A DNA stretch of 64,000 nucleotides from assembly GCF_004762045.1 (NCBI RefSeq), contig NZ_SJOM01000007.1:6200198-6264197 (forward strand), in the 5' to 3' direction. Below, in pieces: positions 1 to 8,375 of this stretch; position 1 is the stretch's first letter; each line of letters begins with the position of its first letter. This DNA comes from Mycobacterium sp. DL99. Lineage in GTDB: Bacteria; Actinomycetota; Actinomycetes; Mycobacteriales; Mycobacteriaceae. The notes under the pieces were generated by a model that saw nothing but the letters and a program-made list of their open reading frames with translations, did no database searches and was not told where the DNA came from. Both the position numbers and the translations under genes were made by a program.

Positions 1-1
1 C

Positions 2-1117
2 GGGGTCGTCCGCCAGGACGGCACCTACTCCAACGCATCGTCGAACCTCCGCGCGTTCGCCGGCGGCTGCGGCCTGGCCGACGACGTACTGGTCGAACCC
101 GACCCCAACGACGGGTTCCTGACCCCCGCGCCGGGCGAGTACGGCCCGCTGGGGCCGCTGGGCGGCACCGCACCGACCGGGTTCACCCCGAACGGTGTGC
201 CGGACCATATTGTGGCCGAAGCGATTCGGTTGACAGTGCCGATGCCGGGCATCGACGCCGACTGGAATGCCGACGCCAAGCTGACCACCCCGGGCATCAA
301 CGGGTCGACCGTTCCGCTGCCCTACGGGCTGGATCCGGCCCGGGTTCCGCTGGCCGGCAGCTACACCGAGGGCCCGGCACAGCAGGTGAGCAAGCTGGCC
401 TCGGCCTGGTACCAACTGCCCGCACCCGACGCCGCCCACCCACTGGTCGTCGTCACCGCGGCCGGAACCATCACCGGCAACAGCATTTTCAACGGCCGCA
501 CCGAGGGCCAGACGGTTGAGCTCGAGTACGGACGGCCAGGCCCCGACGGGGCCGCGGTACCGGCCGGCCGGGTGGCGCCCTACGACCTCGGGCCGATCCC
601 GTCATGGCGCAACCTGCGTTTCGACCGCAGCGAGATTCCGGCGGACGCCACGTTCGTCCGGGTCATCGCCGAGGACGAGTCGCTGAGCCTCGGCGACTGG
701 ATCGCGGTCACCCCGCCCCGGGTTCCCGAGGTCAAGACCGTGCAGGAGTACATCGGCTCACAACAGCCGGTACTGATGGACTGGGCTGTGGGCCTGGCCT
801 TCCCGTGCCAGCAGCCGATGCTGCACGCCAACGGTGTCACCGAGGTGCCGAAGTTCCGGATCACCCCGGACTACAACGCCAAGATGAAGGACACCGACAC
901 CTGGGAGGACGGCATCAACGGCGGTCTCCTGGGCATCAGTGACCTGCTGCTGCGCCAGCACGTGATGGCCACCTACCTGAACAAGGACTGGGGCCGCGAC
1001 TGGGGTTCGCTGCGCAAGTTCGACACCATCGTCGACGCGGTTCCGGCGGAGGTCGAGCTCGGGACAGCGACACATTCCGGGCTCTACAAGCCGGGCCGGA
1101 TCCGCATCAAGCCGTAG
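2..1117 (+). CDS. embB: Arabinosyltransferase EmbB, C-terminal part (5' truncated by window)
   Basis: Transfers arabinofuranose from decaprenyl-phosphoryl-arabinose to arabinogalactan at the outer face of the membrane; the EmbA/EmbB class is the ethambutol target. Only the last 371 residues are present and the frame is open from base 2. The segment begins just before the family's ADDVLVEPDP stretch and contains DTWEDG-NGGLLGI and DWGRDWGSL, which match the soluble C-terminal carbohydrate-binding region of Emb proteins. It ends in GRIRIKP. All membrane segments and the catalytic DDX motif lie upstream, outside the window. Being the last emb gene before the pks13 region points to embB rather than embA or embC, as in the embCAB order; the fragment alone cannot exclude a paralogue. 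A strong inverted repeat follows the stop codon. Confidence 0.88.
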   Translation, partial: GVVRQDGTYSNASSNLRAFAGGCGLADDVLVEPDPNDGFLTPAPGEYGPLGPLGGTAPTGFTPNGVPDHIVAEAIRLTVPMPGIDADWNADAKLTTPGINGSTVPLPYGLDPARVPLAGSYTEGPAQQVSKLASAWYQLPAPDAAHPLVVVTAAGTITGNSIFNGRTEGQTVELEYGRPGPDGAAVPAGRVAPYDLGPIPSWRNLRFDRSEIPADATFVRVIAEDESLSLGDWIAVTPPRVPEVKTVQEYIGSQQPVLMDWAVGLAFPCQQPMLHANGVTEVPKFRITPDYNAKMKDTDTWEDGINGGLLGISDLLLRQHVMATYLNKDWGRDWGSLRKFDTIVDAVPAEVELGTATHSGLYKPGRIRIKP

Positions 1118-1137
1118 CCCGGACCGGGGTAGGGCGT

Positions 1138-1194
1138 CGAGTGGCCAGTTGTGACACGCGGACAACGAAAAACCGTGTCATAACTGGCCACTCG
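1138..1194. terminator. 21-bp inverted repeat between convergent genes
   Basis: Arms 1138–1158 and 1174–1194 are complementary except for one position and enclose a 15-base A-rich loop. The repeat lies between the embB stop and the stop of the opposing SRPBCC gene, so it can act as a bidirectional terminator. No T-run follows on the + strand. The arms are long and regular enough that it could also be a copy of a dispersed palindromic element. Confidence 0.55.
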
Positions 1195-1197
1195 GCG

Positions 1198-1647
1198 TTA
1201 GACGATGCCCTTTTCCGCGGCGGTGACGAGCTTGTGTGACAACGTCCCGAGCACCACGCGGAGGACAAGCCAGTAGGCCAACCCGACCACGCGCCAACGG
1301 GTCTCGTACCCACCGCGCCAGGTCACCTGCGTGCCGCCGGCGACCTCGGTGAACGTCACTTCGGCCTGATAGTCGCGGATCGGACCGTCGGTGAGCATGG
1401 TGTAGCCGTGCCGGTGGTCCGGTTCGTGGATCGTGGTCATCTCGCGGGTCGGCTTCTTCCGGGTGCCCACGGCCCGGATCGCCCCGACCCCACCGTCGCC
1501 GGCCGGGCCGCGGGATTCCCAGGCCGAGTAGGGAATCAGGGGCGAGGCCCAAGCGGACCAGCGAGATCCGTCGGACACGATGGCGAACAGGGTCCGCGGC
1601 GGTGCCGTGGTGTGCCGGCGGACAACACATTCATAGCGGCGGTTCAT
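1198..1647 (-). CDS. SRPBCC (START-like) family protein
   Basis: 149-residue cytosolic protein of the SRPBCC helix-grip fold, which binds hydrophobic ligands. It shows the usual opening β-strand (YECVVRRHTTAPPRTLFAIVSDGSRW), a central YxAEVTFTEVAGGTQVTW strand pair and the long C-terminal helix. The ligand is unknown. The ATG at 1647 lies about 9 bases downstream of a -10-like TAAAGT on the minus strand (1661–1656), which suggests a leaderless or nearly leaderless mRNA. It diverges from the TetR gene at 1688 and shares its operator palindrome, so it is probably that regulator's target. Confidence 0.75.
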   Translation of the reverse strand: MNRRYECVVRRHTTAPPRTLFAIVSDGSRWSAWASPLIPYSAWESRGPAGDGGVGAIRAVGTRKKPTREMTTIHEPDHRHGYTMLTDGPIRDYQAEVTFTEVAGGTQVTWRGGYETRWRVVGLAYWLVLRVVLGTLSHKLVTAAEKGIV

Positions 1648-1659
1648 GGCTCGCGACTT

Positions 1660-1680
1660 TAACAGAACAATGTTCTATTA
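1660..1680. promoter_or_regulatory. Palindromic operator between SRPBCC and TetR genes
   Basis: A 21-bp near-palindrome with perfect core half-sites AGAACA and TGTTCT around one central base (1664–1676) and flanking TAA/TTA. It lies between the two divergent start codons and overlaps or abuts both putative -10 elements (TATTAT at 1676–1681 on the plus strand, TAAAGT at 1661–1656 on the minus strand). This is the expected position and shape of a TetR-family operator that represses both genes. Confidence 0.65.
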
Positions 1681-1687
1681 TGTGGAA

Positions 1688-2296
1688 ATGCCGGAATCCG
1701 CCCCACCTTTCACCCGCGCACGCAGCGAGGCGCAGCGCCGGGACCGGTTGTCGGGGCTGGTGACAGCGACGCGGGAGTGCCTGGCGCAGACGCGCGCGGC
1801 CACGTTGACGCTGGGCGACGTGGCCGCCGCTGCGGGCCTGGCGAAGTCGGGCATCCTGCGGTACGTCGGCTCCCGCGAGGCACTGCTGCTGCGGGTGATG
1901 TACGACGAGCACGTGGGTTGGATCGATGCGCTCACGGTCGAACTCCGCACCGCCACTCCGGCAGCCGCACTGGCCCACACGCTGGCCGCTCGACCGGTCC
2001 TGTGCGATCTCATCGCGGCCTCGCCCATGCTCATCAGCCGCCTCGCCCCGGACGAATTCCGCGTCCTGGCGGCCCAGGCGCAGGATGCCCAACAGCGGCT
2101 CGGCGCCGCGCTACAGCCGTCGCTGCCGTTGTCCCATGATCAGCTCCGCTCGCTGACGGCAGCCGTCCACGCGTTCACCGGCACGGCCTGGGCATGGAGC
2201 ACACCGGATTCAGCGGTGGGTACCTCGATGGTGACCGACTTCGAGTCGACCGTGAGCCGGCTGCTCGCGATCTTCATCGCGGGCCTGCGGCTCTAA
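1688..2296 (+). CDS. TetR family transcriptional regulator
   Basis: 202-residue DNA-binding regulator. Residues about 25–65 form the TetR helix-turn-helix (TLGDVAAAAGLAKSGILRYV, then SREALLLRV), followed by a helical ligand-binding domain without recognisable ligand residues. The start is placed at ATG 1688 rather than an in-frame ATG at 1646, because the earlier start would put the operator palindrome inside the gene. A TATTAT -10 hexamer ends seven bases before this ATG, so the transcript is probably leaderless. It most likely represses itself and the divergent SRPBCC gene. Its 3' end faces the DUF4331 gene with only 25 bases between stops. Confidence 0.82.
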   Translation: MPESAPPFTRARSEAQRRDRLSGLVTATRECLAQTRAATLTLGDVAAAAGLAKSGILRYVGSREALLLRVMYDEHVGWIDALTVELRTATPAAALAHTLAARPVLCDLIAASPMLISRLAPDEFRVLAAQAQDAQQRLGAALQPSLPLSHDQLRSLTAAVHAFTGTAWAWSTPDSAVGTSMVTDFESTVSRLLAIFIAGLRL

Positions 2297-2321
2297 GTCA
2301 GGAAAGTCCTGCAGTGCGGCC

Positions 2322-3323
2322 TCAGTGTGGCGGGCCCAGGTACGGGAACACGTCGAGGGTGTCGGTGTGCGGGCTCAGGCCCGACGCCGGACAGTCACCC
2401 TTGGTCAGCGACGCCAGCCGGTAGTCGATCACGTCGTCGGCGAACACCCGGCCATTCGGGTACTTGGCCGGCTTCGACGGGTTGAACGTCAACATGTCGG
2501 GCAGGATCCCCTCTTCGTCGATGGCAGCGATCGCCTCGTCGTGCGAGTAGCCACCGGTGTGCCCCAGCAGATGGATGAACTGGCCCATCCAGCGCTCCCG
2601 GTCATGGATCGGCACGCCGGCGTTGTACTCCAGCTTGGTGTCGTCGGTGTTGAAGAAGCTGCTCACCGACGGATGCCCGGCCCGGTCCACGTGCAACAGC
2701 TCGCCGTCGCGGTGAAGGCTGCACCGGCCCCAGATCCGGATGTCGGGGTCGGCGCCCAGCTGCACAGTCGGCAGCTCCATGACCATCGAGCACACATTGG
2801 CCTGGGTGTTGGAATCCACGCCGGTCCAAGGATATTGACCGCTGAGATGGAGTGCGGTGAAGTTCCGGCCTCCGGAGGTGTCGAACAGGTTCTTGACACC
2901 GTCGAAGTCGAAGAAGAAAGCGTCACTGCGGGCACCGGCGAAGAATGTGTAGGCGTTGGTCTGGGCGATCACCGGCTCCCGCCCGAACGACACCTCGACG
3001 CCGGTGAAGATCCGTTCTCCGACTGCCTCGGGCGATTCCGCGTCCTCGTCGGCGGCGAGATACACGTCCACGGTCTGGCGGCCGTCGACCGGCTCGGAGA
3101 ACACGTAGCTGAACGCGATGTCGTCGCGCAGGTCACCGTCGTTGTCGATGGCCAGCCGGTAGATGGCATCCGGATGCAGAGCGTCCGCGTTGGGATTGGC
3201 GTTGAGGATCAGCACGGTCCGCGTGGGATCGGCCGGTGACTGGAAGGCATATAGATCGCATAGATCGAGTCGCTGGTCGCCCAGCGGTGGCCCGAGACTC
3301 AGCCCGGTGAAGTGGTTCGACAT
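2322..3323 (-). CDS. DUF4331 domain-containing protein
   Basis: 333-residue protein of the DUF4331 family, function unknown. Family features include the opening GPPLGDQRLDLCDLYAFQSP, the DPTRTVLILNANPNAD strand and acidic DNDGDLRDDIAF. These look like surface Asp clusters that might bind metal, but no catalytic motif is visible. No signal peptide is present: the protein starts MSNHFTG without a hydrophobic stretch, although many relatives are secreted. It is monocistronic, with its own upstream region (3324–3587) and convergent with the TetR gene. Confidence 0.75.
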   Translation of the reverse strand: MSNHFTGLSLGPPLGDQRLDLCDLYAFQSPADPTRTVLILNANPNADALHPDAIYRLAIDNDGDLRDDIAFSYVFSEPVDGRQTVDVYLAADEDAESPEAVGERIFTGVEVSFGREPVIAQTNAYTFFAGARSDAFFFDFDGVKNLFDTSGGRNFTALHLSGQYPWTGVDSNTQANVCSMVMELPTVQLGADPDIRIWGRCSLHRDGELLHVDRAGHPSVSSFFNTDDTKLEYNAGVPIHDRERWMGQFIHLLGHTGGYSHDEAIAAIDEEGILPDMLTFNPSKPAKYPNGRVFADDVIDYRLASLTKGDCPASGLSPHTDTLDVFPYLGPPH

Positions 3324-3463
3324 GTACCCATCAAAGCGCGCACACGGTCGGGTCGCACCGGAAACGGGCTACACCCGCGCCCAGACCACGCGACTGCCCA
3401 ACCCGATGTCCTGCAACGATCTTCGCCGCGCATCGACGGCTCACACAGCCAACCAGAGCGGCC

Positions 3464-3483
3464 TGTGGATAACTTGTGGATGG
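3464..3483 (-). promoter_or_regulatory. Pair of DnaA-box-like 9-mers
   Basis: On the minus strand 3472–3464 reads TTATCCACA, a perfect DnaA box, and 3483–3475 reads CCATCCACA (7 of 9). Their starts are 11 bp apart, so they face the same side of the helix. They lie in the 264-bp gap between the DUF4331 start and the end of the oxidoreductase gene. Binding by DnaA is inferred from sequence only. Confidence 0.45.
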
Positions 3484-3587
3484 TTTTCGACGAGCCCGAT
3501 GTCATCGCTGATCACAGGGCATGTTTTTGAATTACACGCTTGTGAGTAGGAATGTGCATTGCCGGCCCACCGCAAACCCGCCGCCAC

Positions 3588-5018
3588 TCACCGCGCGAGA
3601 GAAGCCAGGGCCACCGCGGCCGCGTTGGCGCCGCACATGCCGTGCGCCCCGGGCCCCGGCGGGGTGGCCGCCGAGCACAGGTACATGCCGGGAACACCAA
3701 TTCGGTAGGGCTGCAGCGTAGTCCGCGGGCCGAACACCAACTGCCGGATGTCCTTGGCCCCCGTACAGATGTCACCGCCGACGTAGTTGGCGTTGTAGAC
3801 CGACATCTCCGTCGTCGACCGCACCGCCATCCCGACGATCCGGTCGCGGAACCCGGGGGCGAACCGCTCGAACTGGCCGATGATCGCCTCTGTTGCGTCA
3901 CCCGTATAGCCGTGTGGCACATGGGCATACGAATACACCGGATTGATGTCGCCGACCGAGCGGCCCGGATCGGCCACATACTGCTGCCCGACGAGCACAA
4001 ACGGCCGCTGCGGCATCCGGCCGGCGTGGATCTCCCGCTCGGTCGCCGCGATCTCGGCGAAGTCACCGCCCAGGTGCACCGTCCCCGCGCCGCCGACCTC
4101 CGGATTCGTCCACGGCACCGGACCCTCGACCGCGAAGTCGACCTTGAATGCTCCAGGACCGTACCGGAATCCACCCAAGCCACGGGCCACCCGCCTGGGC
4201 AGGCGGTCCCCCATGATGTCGACCACCGCTGTCGGTGCGAGATCGAACATCGTCACGTCGGCGGACGGCAGCTGCGCACCGGACGTGACGCGGATACCCG
4301 TTTCCACCTTGACGTCCAACTCCGCGAGCACCGCGGCCAGAGCATCGGTGATGGCCTGCGAACCGCCCTGTGCCACCGCCCAACCGTGCCGGTGCCCGGC
4401 GGTGATGATGCCAAGGCCGATGGCCGAGGTCAGCGGAAAGTGTAAGGGCCGGAAGGTGTGTGCGGCGACACCGCCGAACAATGCCCGCGCGCGTTCGGTA
4501 CGGAACAGCCGGGCGAACGCCTCCGCGGGCAGCACCGTTGGCGCGCCGAAACGAGCCAGCGCAAGCGGATGCTTCGGCACCCGCAGCAGCGGCCCCATGA
4601 TGTCCTGCGAGAGCATGTCGAAATTCGATGACGGCCCGCCGAAAGCCCGCCGCCACCGACCTCCATCCCCGCCGAGCGCCGCCGCGGTGGTATCCACGCT
4701 GCGGTACAGCAGGCCGGCATCACCACCGTCGAGCGGATGCGCACAATCGATCTCTGGCCATTTCCACTGCAGACCGTGACGCTCCAACCCAAGACCGTTC
4801 AGGAAGGCCGAGCCGACCGCCATCGGATGGATCGCTGCGCAGTGGTCGCGGACGAGGCCCGCGGGGAAACCCTCCGCGAGGCCCTCGCTCGACGAGCGCA
4901 CCCCGCCGCCGATCTCGTCGGCGGCCTCCAGCACGGTGACGTCCACCCCAGCCGAGGCCAGCGTGATCGCGGCCGCGAGCCCGTTGGGCCCCGCACCGAC
5001 CACAACTGCCGTGCTCAT
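3588..5018 (-). CDS. FAD-dependent oxidoreductase, phytoene desaturase/PYROXD2-like
   Basis: 476-residue flavoprotein. The N-terminus carries the dinucleotide-binding VVGAGPNGLAAA motif at residues 5–16, followed by VLEAADEIGGGVRS. The C-terminus ends in the family's GMYLCSAATPPGPGAHGMCG FAD-contact segment. The fold is shared by carotenoid desaturases, amine oxidases and PYROXD2-like proteins; the substrate cannot be read. There is no phytoene synthase nearby, so carotenoid synthesis is not supported. The start is ATG 5018, which overlaps the stop of the DUF3556 gene (ATGA). It is the last gene of the fadD–DUF3556 operon and probably acts on the same lipid-like substrate. Confidence 0.8.
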   Translation of the reverse strand: MSTAVVVGAGPNGLAAAITLASAGVDVTVLEAADEIGGGVRSSSEGLAEGFPAGLVRDHCAAIHPMAVGSAFLNGLGLERHGLQWKWPEIDCAHPLDGGDAGLLYRSVDTTAAALGGDGGRWRRAFGGPSSNFDMLSQDIMGPLLRVPKHPLALARFGAPTVLPAEAFARLFRTERARALFGGVAAHTFRPLHFPLTSAIGLGIITAGHRHGWAVAQGGSQAITDALAAVLAELDVKVETGIRVTSGAQLPSADVTMFDLAPTAVVDIMGDRLPRRVARGLGGFRYGPGAFKVDFAVEGPVPWTNPEVGGAGTVHLGGDFAEIAATEREIHAGRMPQRPFVLVGQQYVADPGRSVGDINPVYSYAHVPHGYTGDATEAIIGQFERFAPGFRDRIVGMAVRSTTEMSVYNANYVGGDICTGAKDIRQLVFGPRTTLQPYRIGVPGMYLCSAATPPGPGAHGMCGANAAAVALASLAR

Positions 5019-6781
5019 GCCGGAATCCCGGCCCGCCGCCACGTCACATTCAACGGGATCGGCCCGTTCGGCAGCCAGGGCTGCTCGTCGACCAGGTCGG
5101 ACACATTCCAGGTGCCCCGCTCGATCACCCCGAGGGCCGCGTCAATCACCTTGTACTCCTGGGTCTTGCGATGGATCGGCTGCGATTCCACCCATGCCAC
5201 CACGAACTCGCCCGGTTCGAACTGCGCCTCGGACTGGATCGCGGCGATGAGATCTTCATTGTGCAGGTGTCCGTCACCGAAATTGAAACCGATGATCGTG
5301 TTGCACGCCATCTCCCCCTCGCGCACGGTGCGGCTGTCGATGTCCGGGAGGGATTTCAACAGAACCGAATAGAGTCCGCGGCCCTGGCTGTGCAGTGCGC
5401 GCCACGCGGTGACCTGCTGGGTGAACACCTCGGCCACCACCGGGTCCCAGCCGAAGTTGATGTACTGATCCACCGTGTTCGGCGCGGACCGGGTGACCCG
5501 GTTCAGCTTCTGCTCGGCGCCCGGGGTGAAGGTCCACACCGCCGAAGCCCAGTTGCCCGCGTACTGACGCATGGCGGGCAGGAACGACACCAGGTCCGGC
5601 CGGAAGTTACCCAGCACCGGGAAGAAGCACAGCCCGATCAGCAGCACCACAGTCAGCCAGGGCGAGGACATGTCCGCGATGGCGTAGCCGTCCCAGTTCG
5701 GGAAGCCGAGAAACAGGAAGACGGTGATGTAGGCGAACAGCACGTTCCATTCCACCGGAACCGCCAGCGGGAACGTCGAGATGATGAACAGGTGGAAGCA
5801 CACCATCACCGCGGCCGCGCCGAACGTGAGCCAGGGCCACGGTGACAGCAGCAGCGCCAGCGGTGCGACGATCTCCACAAAGCTGCCCGGCCCGTGCGCC
5901 ATGAAGGTCGCCAGGTGCGAGGGACGAAGATCGTGCGGGAAGTTGCGGTAGTGCGCGCGCTTGAGCCACTTGAACGGAAGCGTCGGGCTGTTACTCACCA
6001 TCGGCGGGATGACGTTGGTGAAGTGCAGACCGAACTTGGAGACACCGGCCCAGATCCACACCGTGCCGATCAAGAGCTTGCCCGCGATGATCATGTCGAC
6101 GAACGGCAATGTCGTGAAGAACAGCAGCGCGGGCAGGTACTGCTCGCCGCGGGCAGCCAGGAAGATCGTCTTGTCCCGCAAGCCGATCACGACCAGCAGC
6201 ACCATCGGCATGATCAGCAGCGCAGGGTTCACCAGGCCCGAGGTGTTCTGTGGCAACACCGCGCTCAGCGAATCGCTGTGCACACCGGGTGCCACCAGCG
6301 CCACCACCACGGCGGCGATCAGCGCCAGGTACACGAACACGTCGAACCGGGTGCGACGGTCACCGTCGGTTAACGGCACCGCCTTCCACGGCCGCAGCCG
6401 AATCGTGTTGACCTTGGCCCAGAATCGGTAACCGCCCGTCATCGGCTTCGTCTTGCCGGCAAGTGGGCCCCACGATCCGGCCAGCCCGAGGAGCTCCAGC
6501 AGGATGGTCCACAGGATCAGCTTCTGATACACGATCGGCTGATTCCACCAGTCGGCCACATGCCAGAAGGCGGGCAGATGAGACGTCGCAGTCGCGATGA
6601 CGACCCCGCCGAGCGCGTAGAAGAGCGTCAGCTTGACGATGTAGAGCACATGGATCATGCGGGGAGCGCCGAGGCCGTGGTCCACCCACTTGAGGCTCAT
6701 GATCCGGAGGCGGTCCCTCAGTGGCAGGCGCAGAAACTCCTCGAGGTCGACCTCTGGCAGGGTTGGGTTGACGAATCCCAT
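5015..6781 (-). CDS. DUF3556 domain multi-pass membrane protein
   Basis: 588-residue protein of an uncharacterised actinobacterial family (DUF3556). About ten hydrophobic segments occupy residues 45–400 (for example LYIVKLTLFYALGGVVIAT and FVYLALIAAVVVALVAP). A soluble C-terminal part of about 170 residues follows, including NTIIGFNFGDGHLH and WRRAGIP at the end. Conserved-looking polar stretches within the membrane part (HYRNFPHDLRPSH, FHLFIISTFPLAVPVEWN) could form an active site, but no known catalytic motif is seen. A good ribosome site (AAGGAG) precedes ATG 6781. It is the middle gene of an operon: 24 bases after fadD and overlapping the oxidoreductase by 4 bases. Confidence 0.75.
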   Translation of the reverse strand: MGFVNPTLPEVDLEEFLRLPLRDRLRIMSLKWVDHGLGAPRMIHVLYIVKLTLFYALGGVVIATATSHLPAFWHVADWWNQPIVYQKLILWTILLELLGLAGSWGPLAGKTKPMTGGYRFWAKVNTIRLRPWKAVPLTDGDRRTRFDVFVYLALIAAVVVALVAPGVHSDSLSAVLPQNTSGLVNPALLIMPMVLLVVIGLRDKTIFLAARGEQYLPALLFFTTLPFVDMIIAGKLLIGTVWIWAGVSKFGLHFTNVIPPMVSNSPTLPFKWLKRAHYRNFPHDLRPSHLATFMAHGPGSFVEIVAPLALLLSPWPWLTFGAAAVMVCFHLFIISTFPLAVPVEWNVLFAYITVFLFLGFPNWDGYAIADMSSPWLTVVLLIGLCFFPVLGNFRPDLVSFLPAMRQYAGNWASAVWTFTPGAEQKLNRVTRSAPNTVDQYINFGWDPVVAEVFTQQVTAWRALHSQGRGLYSVLLKSLPDIDSRTVREGEMACNTIIGFNFGDGHLHNEDLIAAIQSEAQFEPGEFVVAWVESQPIHRKTQEYKVIDAALGVIERGTWNVSDLVDEQPWLPNGPIPLNVTWRRAGIPA

Positions 6782-6805
6782 GGCGAGCTCCTTTGTCGTA
6801 CCGGG

Positions 6806-8269
6806 CTAGGACCGCGCAACCGCGGTGGTCAGTGTCTTACGCAGCGTCGGCTTGTCGATCTTGCCGACGGGGTTCACGGGCAGGCCGGGCAGAATTGTGA
6901 TCTCTACGGGCAGTTTGTATTTCGACACCGATGCGGTGAGATGTTCGCGGATCCGGTCCTCGCCGAGCTCGGCGCCCGGGTTCAGTGACACGAACAGGAC
7001 CGGCTCCTCGCCGTAGACCGGATTCGCGCGCCCGACGACGGCGGCCTCGGCGATCTCGGGCAGCTGGTGGACAACCGTCTCGATCTCCTTGGGGTAGATG
7101 TTCTCCCCGCCGCGGATGATCATGTCCTTGGCCCGGTCCACGAGCACCAGGTATCCGTCCTCGTCGAACCGGCCCACATCGCCGGTGCGCAGCCAGCCGT
7201 CGACCAGGGTCTCGGCGGTCTCCTCCGGGCGGTTGAGATAGCCGCGCATGACGTTGGGGCCTTTGATGACGACTTCGCCGACCTCTCCTTGCGGGAGCGT
7301 CGCACCGGAGCCGTCGACGATGCGAATCTCCTGACCCGGCAACGGGATGCCGACGGTTCCCGGCTTGCGCTTGCCATGCAGCGGATTGCCCGTGCTGGCG
7401 CAGGAACCCTCGGACAGTCCGTAACCCTCGATGAGCCCGATGCCGTAGCGACGCTCGAACCGCTCAAGAAGTTCAACGCTGGCCGGCGCGGCGCCACACA
7501 CCGCGAACCGCACCGAGCTGGCATCGGGCTGCACCTCGGCGGGCAGTCCGGCGAGCATCGTGTAGATGGTGGGTACTGCGGAAAAGTATGTGGCGCGGGT
7601 AGTTTCGATGTGCTCGAAGAACGTGGCCGGGTTGAACCGGCCGGCGATCGTGGTCCGGCCGCCGGCGATCAGCGGGGACAGGGTGCTGACCACGATGCCG
7701 TTGACGTGGAACAGCGGCAGAATCAGCAGGCTGTGGTCCGCCTCGGTGAGCTCGAACCCCTGGATGACCATGTCGCACATGGCATTGACATTGGCGTGGT
7801 CGAGCATGACGCCCTTGGGCCTGCCCGTGGTGCCGCTCGTGTAGATCAGCAGGGCCAGCGCGTCGTCCGAGATCTCGACGGGTGCGACCGGATCCGCCGA
7901 TCCGGCGGCCAGATCATCGAGCGTCAGGACCGGCACCTCAGCCGCCGTATCGTCGTCTACGACGAGCACCTTGGACCTGGCATCGGCGACCTGGTAGGCC
8001 ATCTCGGCCGCCACCAGGGTCGGGCTGATCGGGGTGACAACGGCACCCAAGCGCCAGGCCGCGAAGAGCGTCACGACGAATTCGGCACGGTTGGGCAGCT
8101 TGAGTGCGACGACATCGCCGGGCCCGACGCCCACCGACCGAAGCGCGGCCGCGGCACGGGTCACGGTGTCGAGGAATGCGGTGTTGTCGAGGTCGAGGGC
8201 GTCGTCGGCGACGGCGGAAGCATGCGGGGCCAGGGCGGCGCGGCGATCTGGCAGGGTCGCGAGGAACAT
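6806..8269 (-). CDS. Acyl-CoA synthetase / AMP-dependent ligase (FadD-type)
   Basis: 487-residue adenylate-forming enzyme that activates a carboxylic acid with ATP and passes it to CoA. The P-loop motif YTSGTTGRPKG is at residues 143–153, the YGLSEG motif is in the middle, the hinge region TGDVGRFDEDGYLVLVDRAKDMI follows, and the C-terminal catalytic Lys is at about 470 (NPVGKIDK). The length and motifs are those of a class I FadD/4-coumarate-CoA-ligase-like enzyme; chain length of the substrate cannot be predicted. It is the first gene of a three-gene operon and diverges from a PucR-type regulator across a 106-bp region. Confidence 0.85.
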   Translation of the reverse strand: MFLATLPDRRAALAPHASAVADDALDLDNTAFLDTVTRAAAALRSVGVGPGDVVALKLPNRAEFVVTLFAAWRLGAVVTPISPTLVAAEMAYQVADARSKVLVVDDDTAAEVPVLTLDDLAAGSADPVAPVEISDDALALLIYTSGTTGRPKGVMLDHANVNAMCDMVIQGFELTEADHSLLILPLFHVNGIVVSTLSPLIAGGRTTIAGRFNPATFFEHIETTRATYFSAVPTIYTMLAGLPAEVQPDASSVRFAVCGAAPASVELLERFERRYGIGLIEGYGLSEGSCASTGNPLHGKRKPGTVGIPLPGQEIRIVDGSGATLPQGEVGEVVIKGPNVMRGYLNRPEETAETLVDGWLRTGDVGRFDEDGYLVLVDRAKDMIIRGGENIYPKEIETVVHQLPEIAEAAVVGRANPVYGEEPVLFVSLNPGAELGEDRIREHLTASVSKYKLPVEITILPGLPVNPVGKIDKPTLRKTLTTAVARS

Positions 8270-8335
8270 GTCACGACGGTAGGTAGCCGGTGATGCGCCT
8301 CACATCATCTCGCGGCGATGAAGTCGGCCCGGCGG

Positions 8336-8354
8336 TTTGTCGCTTGGAGACAAA
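8336..8354. promoter_or_regulatory. Inverted repeat and -10 element before the pucR-like gene
   Basis: Perfect half-sites TTTGTC (8336–8341) and GACAAA (8349–8354) with a 7-base spacer lie in the fadD/pucR divergent region. A -10-like TAGGGT (8364–8369) ends six bases before the regulator's ATG, suggesting a leaderless mRNA. The palindrome is the likely binding site of the regulator itself. Confidence 0.45.
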
Positions 8355-8375
8355 TTTGCGATCTAGGGTCAACAC

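Noticed and set aside
1138..1194. Insertion-sequence end or IS remnant
   Set aside because: No transposase fragment or target duplication is visible; M. tuberculosis has an IS near this locus but nothing here resembles it.
1646..1687. Upstream ATG start for the TetR gene
   Set aside because: It would place the operator palindrome and the -10 element inside the gene and overlap the divergent start.
3588..5018. Carotenoid desaturase crtI
   Set aside because: Fold matches, but no phytoene synthase, cyclase or prenyl synthase gene is near and the partners point to acyl substrates.
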